Source: Heterotrichella gracilis (Eukaryota; Sar; Xanthophyceae; Tribonematales; Xanthonemataceae). From it: a stretch of 64,000 bases of DNA. Made by a program: the position numbers and the translations under genes. Shown piece by piece: positions 36,068 to 45,992 of the stretch. The first letter of the stretch is position 1, and every line of letters begins with the position of its first letter. The notes beneath the pieces were generated by a model. The model was not told where the DNA came from. It ran no database searches and saw nothing but the letters and a program-made list of their open reading frames with translations. The stretch spans positions 62,001 to 126,000 of the forward strand of contig JAULBX010021076.1 of the NCBI GenBank assembly GCA_032358255.1. Reading direction: 5' to 3'.

Positions 36068-37165
36068 ATGATGTCATGGCCATCTACAGCCAACTGGAGT
36101 GCACTGCCTGGAACTGCAATAGAGCTCATTGCTGCTGCCCTCGTCAGCCAACCAGATGAATTCTGGACCTTTCAGGACATTGCTCAACAGGCAGCATCTG
36201 TGGCGATTGCTGGACCAACACACTATCTGTGCCAGCAACTTGCTCAACAAATCTGGGGACAGCTTCGAGCCTTGCTGCCACCAGTCCCAGAGTGCCCTGT
36301 ACCACCAGATGTGCAAATCACCGATGACATGACAGTCACACAGCTGAAAGCAATTGCTTATAGCCTACCAGGGCGATTGTCCAAGCAGGGCAAGAAGGCA
36401 GAGCTGGCAGCCAGGCTCAGAGCCCATCTGGCAAAGATGCAGGAGGACCTGCAGCAGTACCTGCACACCTCAACAGTGCACCCCAGCCAGCACAATTTGG
36501 TCAGAGGTGGCCGCAAGGTGCACACTTCACAAGCCAAGGACAGCTTTGGGCTGAGTGACAACGATCTTCGGACTCTGACATGTGAATCAGTCCGATGCTA
36601 CAGGACCACAAAGTATTTCTACAAGCCTGAGGAGGTGAGGCGCCTTGCCAGGGCAAAGCACGGCACGCATGCAGCGTTTCTGGCTGCTGTACTTGCGCGG
36701 CAGGCCGCCAAGCAAGCCCGCAAGGCAGCAAGGCAGGAGCGCCAGGCGCAGCTGATCACAGCCTTTCAGGCCCAGAACTTAGCTCATCCGGCTAGGGCGC
36801 TTCAATCCTGGGCCTGCATCAAGTACATTGAGACTGGGAAGGGTCATCCAGCCAACATTGCAATCCACATGCTTGAGCTGGAATTCTACAGTGAGCACAC
36901 GCGGTTCAGCGACTTCCTGCGCCTTGTGCAAAAGCGCGAGCGTGGCCAGCCTAACGGGGGCTGCAGCTACGCCAAGTTGGAGAAGGAGGCCAGGGTGATG
37001 GCACTGGATGCGTGGGTGGAGGGGTGCGGGTCCAGGGCACAGGCGCTGCTCAGGCCTGAGCTGCCTGCCAGTATGCGCGAGCGGCTGCCAGGTGGGCAGG
37101 GCAATTTCAGCGCCATGCCGGCGCCGTCAGTGGCGGCCCAGGGCCTTCAGACCATGGATGGGTGA
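36068..37165 (+). CDS. Intronless SAP-like-domain protein, lineage-specific
   Basis: A single 365-codon open frame from the tandem ATG at 36068. The same frame extends upstream to 36035 but without an ATG. Residues about 85-130 resemble a SAP motif (DDMTVTQLKAIAYSL, then GKKAELAARLRAHL), usually a DNA- or RNA-binding helix-extended-helix, so a nuclear role is possible. Further on are the Arg/Tyr-rich segment LTCESVRCYRTTKYFYKPEEV, a strongly basic helical run rich in Ala, Arg, Lys and Gln (about 215-245), and a C-terminal block (MALDAWVE..RPELPASMRERLPG) shared with the broken copy at 34.0-34.2 kb. Lack of introns is exceptional here and suggests a retrocopy or mobile origin, but no poly-A tail or target-site duplication is obvious. 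I do not recognise the full-length family. Confidence 0.7.
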   Translation: MMSWPSTANWSALPGTAIELIAAALVSQPDEFWTFQDIAQQAASVAIAGPTHYLCQQLAQQIWGQLRALLPPVPECPVPPDVQITDDMTVTQLKAIAYSLPGRLSKQGKKAELAARLRAHLAKMQEDLQQYLHTSTVHPSQHNLVRGGRKVHTSQAKDSFGLSDNDLRTLTCESVRCYRTTKYFYKPEEVRRLARAKHGTHAAFLAAVLARQAAKQARKAARQERQAQLITAFQAQNLAHPARALQSWACIKYIETGKGHPANIAIHMLELEFYSEHTRFSDFLRLVQKRERGQPNGGCSYAKLEKEARVMALDAWVEGCGSRAQALLRPELPASMRERLPGGQGNFSAMPAPSVAAQGLQTMDG

Positions 37166-38514
37166 TGTGGGTGGAGCAGCCTTCAGCAGTGGGTTGGGCA
37201 GCCTAGCATTGGCAGAGCTTACCTGGTGGTCCACTGAGGCGAGTAACATGCTGCAGCATTGTCAGCCATGCACTGGCTGGCGCATGCTTGGGGAGGATCC
37301 CAGGGACCACCTGGTGCAGAACTGTATGCCATCATGATTCTGCGCCAGATGCCACCAGAAACAGTCTCAGAATCCAAACAGACGCGTGTCGCCTGTTGGA
37401 AACTGCTCACGAGGCAGGTGCAGTAACGGTTCCTTTTGCAATTTCAATATGCGCAATGATTACCATAGGAATTAATATCAAACTTTGTGTCATCAGGCTA
37501 TGTGTGGAGTCCATCAACGCCCCACAGATTCCCATTGTGCATTGTAAGAGTGCATGCCAAATTTGTGTAACATCCTTGGAAGCTACATGCATGTGTATAT
37601 ATGTGTGCATATGTGTGTTCATTTCACGGCCATCATTGCCAATATGCCATGCCATGACACCACACTTTCCATTGATGTAACAAACCATCATGATTACAAG
37701 TTGCTGGCTAGAATGATCCTACCAATAGTTGATCCATGGCCAGTCATGGTAGACTGAATTCCAATCCAGGAGAGGCCTTGCATAACTATCAATATCTGCC
37801 GAGATACACCTTATGACACCCATATGAAGTCAACATGTTGCATATCATTGCGCGCTCTGGCTGGCAGCAGTGCATGGCCATGCCAGACATTGCCTCGATC
37901 ACATTTTCAACCCGTAAAGAGAAAGGAAAAAGGGAACGCGCACAGGGGACAATCCAGGTACTGTACTAATTAAATCGCAATGTTGGCAGCTTTCATATGA
38001 ATAGGCTCGTCATCGTGGCACGGCTAATGACTCCAAACCCATGGCATGCCTATAGTTGTACACCCAACGCCTGTATACATCAACCTTTGCAATGATCAGA
38101 ACAGTACGACTCCAGTCCTCAGTTACCAATGGCCTACAATCGCACCCATTGCACCAGGCTGAAAAAGCCTATTGCGTGAAAAAATGCATCCAACAGAGGG
38201 CCCTGGCTCTTGTTCCAGTGCCACTGAAATTAAATCCGGTGACCAGATACTGTAAATGATGATGGTATTCAGGTTCACGTGGTGTGTGGGTAAATCTGAA
38301 CGGAATGTGCTGACACAGCTGCACAGCTGCATACTACGAGTCCTCTGACTTTTGTAAGTAAACATGGTAAGGCTGCCTCAGTGCGCGGGGGGTAGGTACG
38401 TGCTCCCCTGCTCTGACCACGGGGTCATGAAGTGCGATAAAGGCTATGTTGCGATACAAGCGATATCCTACAGCTGAAGCTCACATCTCCCTGGCATTGC
38501 AAAGCAAGGTTGCC
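37166..38514. other. Intergenic, with a downstream copy of the MATE last exon
   Basis: No coding exon recognised. 38369..38445 repeats the end of the MATE last exon (38510..38580), including the region around its stop codon. A dispersed AAAGGGAACGC word lies near 37931. Confidence 0.65.
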
Positions 38515-38580
38515 TCAGTGCGCGGGGGGTAGGTATGCGCCCCCCTGCTCTGACAGCCGGGTCATGAGGTGCGATATCCG
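38369..38580 (-). repeat. Duplicated 3' end of the MATE last exon
   Basis: 38369..38445 against 38510..38580 share CTCAGTGCGCGGGGGGTAGG and the following CCCCTGCTCTGA segment. The copy lies beyond the stop codon, in the presumed 3' UTR. Confidence 0.88.
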
Positions 38581-41500
38581 AATGGCCTCCGCCTGCCACC
38601 TGAGGAATGACAGAACGCCCACAAAGAACATCCCCTGCACCATCGAGGGAGGGAATATTAGGACGCGGCAGCAAGGTGGGAATGTTAGGATGCACCATGG
38701 CATTTGTGGTGCATTTGTGGTTTTGTGGTGCATATGTGGTTTTGTGGAGGGTGACGCGCAGCCAACTCCGAGCAGTCAATTAGGTCCATGCATTGCATCC
38801 ACCGCACAACAGTACAGCCACGTTGGCAGCCAGCCTTGCACATATGGTGCCACCAGATCTATCCAGGCACTGCCCATACAATCTGTCTGCCTTGCGAGGT
38901 CAGTGGATCAACCTAGCCATGCAATGCCCACCCGGAAACCCACCTCAACCCTCCCCCCAAACCCTCACTTAGCGCCCCATGTGATGAACACTCGCCTCAA
39001 AATTGCTTATGGAGCCGTTAACCCTACCACATAGATAACAACCCTAATGATACCCTTAAAACCCTCACCTGGAACCACGTGATGAACACCAGCCCCACAA
39101 ACTCCCCTGCCACCCCCATGCCCACTTTGAAGGTGAGGATGGCGGCGATGGGGATCCCGAAACACCAGTAGGCCACAATGTTGGTGATGGCGCCAATCTC
39201 CTGTTTGCCGCAACCCCGCAGGGCACCTGCAGAGGGTTGGGTGTTAGGGTTTAGGGAAGGGTTAGGTAGGGTTTATTTGATGGTGCCAATCTCCTGCTTG
39301 CCGCACCCGCTCAGGGCACCTGCAGAGGGTTTAATGTTAGGGTTTAGGGAAGGGTTTAGTAGAGGATTATACAGGGTTTCTTGGATGGCGCCGATCTCCT
39401 GCTTGCCGTACCCACGCAGGGCACCTGCACAGGGTTGGGTTTTAGGGTTTACGGAAGGGTTTAAGAAAGGTTTTGATAAGATTTCTTTGGCGGCCCTACT
39501 CTCCTGCTTGCCACACCCGTGCAATGCACTTGCTGGGACTCTGAGAGGGCTGGGTGTCAGGGTTTAGTGAGGGCTAGTGAGGGTTTCTTTGGCGCAGCGC
39601 CCGATCTCTTGTAACCACATATTCCCAGGTCACGTGCGTGCCAGGTCATCCCCCCCATCCCCACTGGCGGGCCAGGCCAAACCCCCACATCCCAATGGCA
39701 TTACTCATCGCCTCATTTTTCTCTATTCCCCCCGGCCCCCACCCCCCCACCCCCCTGATATCGAGATCCCAATGCTGTTCCCAACCACCGCCTAGGGTCC
39801 AGCCAAGATTTGTTGGGCGGAGTGGCCGAACTCCTGTAGCCACACATTCCCAGGTCACGTGTGGCCAGCTCATCCCCTCATACCCTCCCCACTGGCGGGC
39901 CATGCCAAACCCCCACCCCCTGGGGCTATGTCAGTACCACCCCCTCCCCACCCCCCCACCGCACCTGCAATCGAAATCCCAATGCTGTCCCCTACCACCG
40001 CCAAGGTGGAGTAGGGCAGCACCGCCCCAACTAGGGCAATGACCTCGGGCACGTCTGTGTACACCTTGCCAAAGTGGTGCCGAATGAGGTAAAACCCTAG
40101 GGCAAGCAGGGTTTGGATGCTGCCACCCAGGGCCACACCAGTCCATGCGGCGTGGCGCGCGCGGTTGGGGTGATTGGCGCCCAACTCGTTGGACACTCGG
40201 ATGCTGATGGCGGCTGCAAGAGAGGGGATTAGGGTATTAGGATATTGAAAGAAACGGATCCAGGTCTAGCAAGAAGACACCCAGTGCTGATGCCACCGGG
40301 TGTGGAGGGGAGGAGTATAGCACCTAGGGTCTAGGGTTTATAGTTGGGGTGGTTGGCACCCAGCTTGTTGGACACCCGGATGTTGATGGCGGCTGCAAGG
40401 GATGGGATCGGTGTGTTAGGGTCATGAGGAGAGGGGCTGAACGCCTTGCCGGTAAGAATCTAGCGCTGATGCCGGTGTGGTGTGTGGTGTGGAGGGATAT
40501 ATCCCCTAGGGTTTAGGGTTTAGGTTTGAGTGGTTGGTGCCGGGCTCAACGGAGACCCGAATGCTGATGGCGGCTGCAATGAGGGGTAAAGGTGGGAAAC
40601 AAGAGTAAGTCGCAAGGAATCACACAGGTGGTGCTTGAATGCATTGCGATTGTTGCAACAAGCTTCCGGTGGGTTGCCAGATTGATGAACATATAGAGGC
40701 GTGCTGCGGGCTTGCACGCATCTGCTCTTTTGACTCAACAAGGATTCGATGCAGTTCTCCACCAGAGATGCCTTGATGATCATATAGCAAAACAAAATTA
40801 CAAAAAAGAAAAACATCGGGCATTTTAATGCATCACCCACCTGTAACCAACTGACTACCCTCCTATAACTGACTGATTAACCCACCTGAGATGCCGTTGA
40901 TGATCATGTAGCAGAACTCAGTGATGGAGTACAGGATCCCCACAGCGGCCACCGTCAGGTTTGGGGATGGCAGCAGCCCCGCCATGAATATGAGGGTCTC
41001 AAATGCCCACCACTCCAGGCACACCATGGCGGTTGAGGGGAAGGCAAGCACAAACATCTCGCGGTACCCAGTCAGGCACTCCCGGGACCTGAAAAATGGG
41101 GTGGGGATTAGGATTAAGTATGCAGCGTGAACCCTAGAGGCAAATATAAACATCTTGCGGTACCCAGTCAGGCATTCCCGGGACCTGCAAAAGGGGGTAC
41201 ATGGGTTGCGGGTTTCGGAGCGGTACAATGAACATCTTGCGATTCCCAGTCAGGCATTCGCGTAACCTGCAGGCGGGGTTTGGGACCCTAACCCTATATC
41301 TGAACCGTAAGGTCAAGGAACATCTTGCCGTACCCCTTCAGGCATTTGAAGGACCTGCAGGGTGGGGAGGGGGTTATGGGTCTTGACGGCCTCCCCCCTC
41401 ACCCCCCCACCACCCACCCACCCACAAACGGCGTGCGTCAAATATATCCCATTTACCCTCCTTCCCCCCTTCCATCATCCCCCGCCCCCACCCCCACCAT

Positions 41501-44307
41501 CCATGCCACCCACCCACACCCACATGCACTGAATGACCCCCCACCCCTCTCCGCACCCACCATCCATGCCACGTCTGCTTGGGGGTGCCCCTCTTGGCCA
41601 GCCCGTCCACCCCAAAGATTTAAAATGCCAACATGCACGCCATGGCTATGTGCGCAATGGGCGTCCATCACGATAGCAGCCCATGATTACCGCCCCACAA
41701 TTACACCCACACCACCCTCATTATTCCCCCAAAAAGGCCATCCACCCCCCATCCCCACCCCACCCCCGACCCACCATCCATGCCACGTCTGCTTGGGGGT
41801 GCCCCTCTTGGCCGGCCCATCCACCCCAAAGATGTAGATCGCCAGCATGAGCGCCATGGCCACGTGGGCGACATCCATGGCGATAGCTGCCCCATCCAGT
41901 CCCCACCCCAGGTAGAAAACAAAGTAGTAGTAGTAGATCGGGGAGGTGACGGTGGCTAGGCACAGCACCAGGAGCGCAGGGATGACGTTGCCCTGCGGGG
42001 ATGGATGGGTGGGGATTTTGTAAAGGGAAAATCTCCGGGACGTCAGTGAAATCCACTATGAAACGATTTCTTCGAAATATTTGACGATGGCGCCTACTGG
42101 GCGGCTGCCATCCACATAGTTGGTTTGATGCATACTAGAAGTTGCTTGTGGTTGAAAAGAACTGCAGCAGGTCGCTTCATCATTTACCCGTTATTCTATC
42201 ACATGCATTCTAGCAGGACGCCCAAGGGTGTTCCTCCACCTGTGCCCGCAGGTACTGTTAGGGCTGAGGGTTGCAGCATTTACGGTTTAGAGTCGCCCCT
42301 CATCTTGTGCCCCGAGGGACTGTTTAGGGCTTGGGGTTGCACCTGTATGACTTGGGATCAAGGTGCGTCCCCCCACCTGTGCCATGAGGTATCGCTTGAA
42401 CGACTCCACCACAGCAAAGCACACAGCAGCTGGGCTCATGAGCTGCACATAGCGCGCAGCATCGCGGGCAATGGCGGGGTCCTGGCCTGCGGGGGGGAGG
42501 GGGGGATTAGGGTTTAGGGTTTTGGCCTGCGGGGGGAGCTGGGGTTTTGGGGGTTTGTTTGCCTGTCAGCTGTGCAATACATGCATGTTGACCATCAAAC
42601 TCCTGGAGAGTGGTGTTGCACAGTTTGGCTGGGGAGGATTTCCAATGCACAAATACTCTACAAGCAGCACAGGCATAGAATTTAGGGTTTAGGGATTTGA
42701 TATGGTTTACCAGCGTCTCCCCATTATCATCAGCAGGCTTTCCGCCTTGACCCATACCAGCAGCATGAAGCCACAGCAGCACAGGTTAGGGTTTTGGTAG
42801 AGTTTACCAGGGTTTTCCCCTTACCCATCATCAGCAGCAGGCTCTCCGCCTTGAACCACACAAGCAGCATAAGCCCAAAGGGGAACACGTTAAGAATTAG
42901 GCCCCGCTGCAGGAGGACCCCCAGCAGCCGGTATTGCCCGGAGCCATAGGCCTGCAGGGGGGAATACGATAAAATTTAGACCCCGCAGCAGGGGGAGAAG
43001 GGGGCAGGGACCGAAATGAGTCAGCGCACCAGCTTTGGAGGCAATGGATCCACACAAGATAGGAAAAACTTACGCTGCAAACAATCCCAGAGAATTATAC
43101 ATTTAATGGTATAGTATTAAAAGCTGTATCTCTATCGCTGAGCAGGCGCATTGATGGGAGGGCACCCTCCTGTCCACAGTGTCCCTTGCCATCATCCACC
43201 ACCATCACACCACTCCTCCCTCCAGCACCCATCTCCCTGAAACCCCACAGAGATTGGCACTGCAGTCGAGTTGTACACGCCACCCCAAAGCACCACCACC
43301 ACACCACCATGATTACCACCACCACTCCCACAACCATGGCCACCCACCCCACCACACACTCCTCCACCCCGTCACCCACCTGCCCGCATAGCGTCTCCAG
43401 CCCCCCCGCAAACCCAACAAACATGGCCACCGCTGTCACGTTGTACACGCTGACCGCAAGCACGCTCACTGACAGCTCGTGCTCCCCCAGCCTGCCAATG
43501 AAGGCCACCCCGATCATGCCCATCAGAAACCCTAGGAGGTTTTGGAGGGACAGGGGGATGGCCAGCATGAGCAACCTGCGGGGAGGGGAGGTGGAGGGGA
43601 TTAGGTGGTGGGTGGGTGGAGGTGTGGGGTGGGGTGCTTGCATGGATGTGGTGCCTTGTGAAGAGGTGTGTGTGAGGGGCGTGGTGGGTGATTTGCTAAG
43701 ATGGGTGCGCTCTGTGAACCAACCACTGATAAACCCTACAGAACCCTACCGCCCAGTACCCCGCAAGCGTTATCCACCACCCAAAACCCTTCCCAAACCC
43801 TACCGTTTGACCTCTGCCAGTGCGTGCGCAGGCCTCTCTGCCTCCTCAGAGTCGCTCCTCTTGAGCAGCGCCTGCATTGCATCGGCCTCCTGCGCCTCTG
43901 GCCATGACAGCACAACTTCGGTGCCCGTGGGGGTGTGGTAGTGCTCCGGGGAGTCACCTGCGTGGAAAATAAAGATGTAAACAAATAAGAGATATCGTCT
44001 GTATGGACACATGGCCCAAGGGGTTGCATTTGTGGGGCCTTGAAATAGAGAACCATAGGCAACACGCTGGCACAGGGGCAGCACCCTGCAGCGGCGGCGG
44101 GCCATGAACATGAAAAAATCCATCCCCAGCAGGCGCCAGCCAGTCCCCACCTATCCGCGGCGAATCCCCCACCAGCCTGCCCCCCTCGTACTCCTCCTCC
44201 TCTTCATCGTGCAGGTGGCGCTCAGCATGCAGGAAGCCGCCGGTGGGCAAGCTGCCGCTGTAGGACCCAAAGCTGGCTGCGCGCGTGTAGGTGGTGCTGC
44301 CCAGCAT
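38515..44307 (-). CDS. MATE-family (multidrug and toxic compound extrusion) transporter
   Basis: Twelve-helix cation antiporter of the MATE superfamily, exporting organic compounds across plasma or vacuolar membrane; substrate unknown. Exons in transcript order: 44307..44151, 43957..43804, 43575..43380, 42951..42825, 42486..42377, 41992..41775, 41088..40886, 40213..39965, 39226..39069, 38634..38515; 563 residues, phase continuous. An N-tail of about 105 residues with an acidic run (DEEEEEYEGG) precedes the first helix (LLMLAIPLSLQNLLGFLMG). Family landmarks: GRLGEHELS, LETLCGQAYGSGQY, CLEWWAFETLIFMAG, the signature AAISIRVSNELGAN, and GALRGCGKQEIGAITN followed by AYWCFGIPIAAIL. The C-tail is short. 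Nearly every exon has an edge copy in an adjacent intron, making this the most repeat-laden gene in the window. Confidence 0.94.
39186..39545 (-). repeat. Four-copy array of the MATE exon 9 acceptor and start
   Basis: The true edge (about 39186..39240, peptide GALRGCGKQEIGAIT) is followed upstream in transcript direction by copies at about 39282..39332 (GALSGCGKQEIGTIK), 39383..39433 (GALRGYGKQEIGAIQ) and 39494..39540 (ALHGCGKQESRAAK). The first two copies keep the AG acceptor; the third is more decayed. Spacers are TTTAGGG-like. Confidence 0.92.
39600..40010 (-). repeat. Roughly 200-bp duplication at the MATE exon 8 3' edge
   Basis: 39601..39800 and 39828..40010 share CCCAGGTCACGTG, the CCCCACTGGCGGGCCA segment and the exon-end segment AATCCCAATGCTGTC. 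The intronic copy has lost the exact donor context. Confidence 0.85.
40166..40580 (-). repeat. Three-copy array of the MATE exon 8 acceptor and start
   Basis: The true edge at 40166..40220 (AAISIRVSNELGA) has copies at 40362..40402 and 40541..40580 sharing GCTGATGGCGGCTGCAA-type sequence with the acceptor preserved. Confidence 0.87.
41055..41362 (-). repeat. Four-copy array of the MATE exon 7 acceptor and start
   Basis: The true edge at 41055..41092 codes SRECLTGYREMF. Copies near 41148..41188 (SRECLTGYRKMF), 41228..41270 (LRECLTGNRKMF) and 41318..41360 (SFKCLKGYGKMF) each keep a CAG acceptor and the same phase. Period is about 85-90 bases. Confidence 0.93.
41491..41892 (-). repeat. Large copy of the MATE exon 6 3' half in the intron
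   Basis: 41550..41690 repeats 41763..41890, the exon end coding FGVDGPAKRGTPKQTWHGW plus donor. A shorter third fragment lies near 41491..41520. The 140-base copy is nearly colinear but its frame has been damaged upstream of FGVDG. Confidence 0.92.
42712..42900 (-). repeat. Copy of the MATE exon 4 3' half in the intron
   Basis: 42712..42792 resembles 42814..42900. It encodes LVWVKAESLL in place of LVWFKAESLLLMM and then meets a stop. Only the second is the real exon. Confidence 0.88.
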
Positions 44308-44540
44308 CGTGAAAACCCTGCGTAAGGGTTTTGGTGGGGCGTTGGTAGTTTTTTTTGGGGTGGATGAACCCTACGCAAGGATTTTTGGGGTAAAGGCAGA
44401 GGGAGTGGTTGGTGGTGCCCAGCGTCGGGAAACCCTGCGCAGGGGTTTTGGAGGGTGCTGGTAGGGTTTTGAGGGAGTAAACCCTATGCAGGGGTTTTGG
44501 GTGGATAAAACCCCATGCAAGGGTTTTGAGTGCAAAAGCA
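44290..44540 (-). repeat. Array of AAACCC..GGGTTT palindromes around and upstream of the MATE start codon
   Basis: Five inverted units of the form AACCC(N6-8)GGGTT occur near 44312, 44368, 44431, 44480 and 44508. The segment containing the start codon is itself partly copied near 44415..44450. The array overlaps the expected MATE promoter and leader. Confidence 0.85.
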
Positions 44541-45992
44541 GAGGGTGTCGCTTTGGGAGGTTGTGTGGTGCGGGGGGGGCGGGGGTTTGGAGTGAATGCA
44601 GTGGCAGGACAGGGTTCTATGTGTGGGGGCGGGGGGTTAGGGTTTTGAAGGCTTTGGATGTCGGTGGCAGTTAGGTGCAGTGAAAAGTGACAGGAAGATG
44701 CTCCTGTTGAGGCTGTTTCATGATGGCTGGCTTTCACTGGCTGTTGAGTGATCGCCAGGGTTTCTTGGCTGCACTAGGGTTCCCAAGGTCAAATTGCACG
44801 CGCAAGGGTTAGGGTTATGCAGCTCCAACCGCCACACCCCTAGCAGGAGGCACTTGCAGTCTGCTATAATCCTGCTCATAACTGGCGACGAAAATAAACT
44901 CACCCCAACACCTGATCTGCCCTAGCCCTTCTGTAGGTTTCAGCTGTAGGTTTGCACACCCCACCAGGTGATAAGACACACACAGCACTGGCTGGCAGCA
45001 GTTAACAAGTGCGATGGCACCTCCAATAGGAACCTTTACACAGGGGTAGTTCAGCCCTTCCAGTTCAGCGTGCTTTCATACCCCAGTGCTTCACCGCCCA
45101 ACGAAGTTCCAACCTCAAATCCCCAAATCCCCCCACGTGGATGCCCCCACGTGATGAGCCCACACTGTTCCAATTGCGAACCCAACACACGATATGCGGC
45201 CCTGCACTACAAGGCACCCCATTTGCGGCAGTGTTTGCGGCGCAGGGGTGCAGGGCGGATGTGTTGCATGCGGGGATACTGTTTCCCATGAGTTGCATGC
45301 ACCTGGGCATGCACCGCCGCACCTGATAACGCCTCGAGAAGGTACACGCTGAAAGTCAGACGCTCTTGTGCATAGAAGGCGGTCTGCAGCTGTCTTATGC
45401 ACGCCGCTTGAGCCCCAATGGGCCGAGGATAACCTGCTAGGGTTGGAGTGCGACTAGCTCGTCACACACACAACATGCGCTGCCGCGCCGCGCCGCATAA
45501 GAACCTACCACGCCGCGACTCTACCAGTTGTGCTGTAGGCACTGCCAGTTGGTGTGGTACTCAGCTCAGCCTGTGTAGCTGTCTAAAGTACCTCGGCCCC
45601 GTTGGGCGGACTTAACGACAACGTGGTGGCGCCAGACTCGCCACGGGGAGGTCACCCTACCACCCCTGCAGTTGTTTAAACTCTACCCTTGAAGGGTCTG
45701 GGACAACCCTAGCAAGCCCTTGGGAATCGTTGAGCCACAAGCAAGTGGTTCGAGCCAAAAGGACCCGTCATTCCTTTGTGGAAGAGAAGGGCTGTGGGCC
45801 AGGCGGTACAGGAGTTCGCCCCACACACCCACACTGCCTGACCTGGGTATTGCAAGCTCAGCGCGGAATTACAACCTAAAAACCCCTAAGCAGCCATGCA
45901 TACTCATTTAAGTCGAGGCCGAATGTCAGCAAGGCAAAAACGTAGCTGCGCAAGGAATGTGTGTTCACCGCCTGCTGACCCAACCCTAAACC
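44541..45992. other. Intergenic, no gene recognised
   Basis: Between the MATE 5' end and the 3' end of the LRR-PIN gene. No coding exon recognised. A GGTTCGAGCC word near 45748 resembles a tRNA B-box, but no cloverleaf can be built around it. Confidence 0.55.

Noticed and set aside
45718-45790. Possible tRNA because of a GGTTCGAGCC word
   Set aside because: No matching A-box, acceptor stem or anticodon arm could be built around it.
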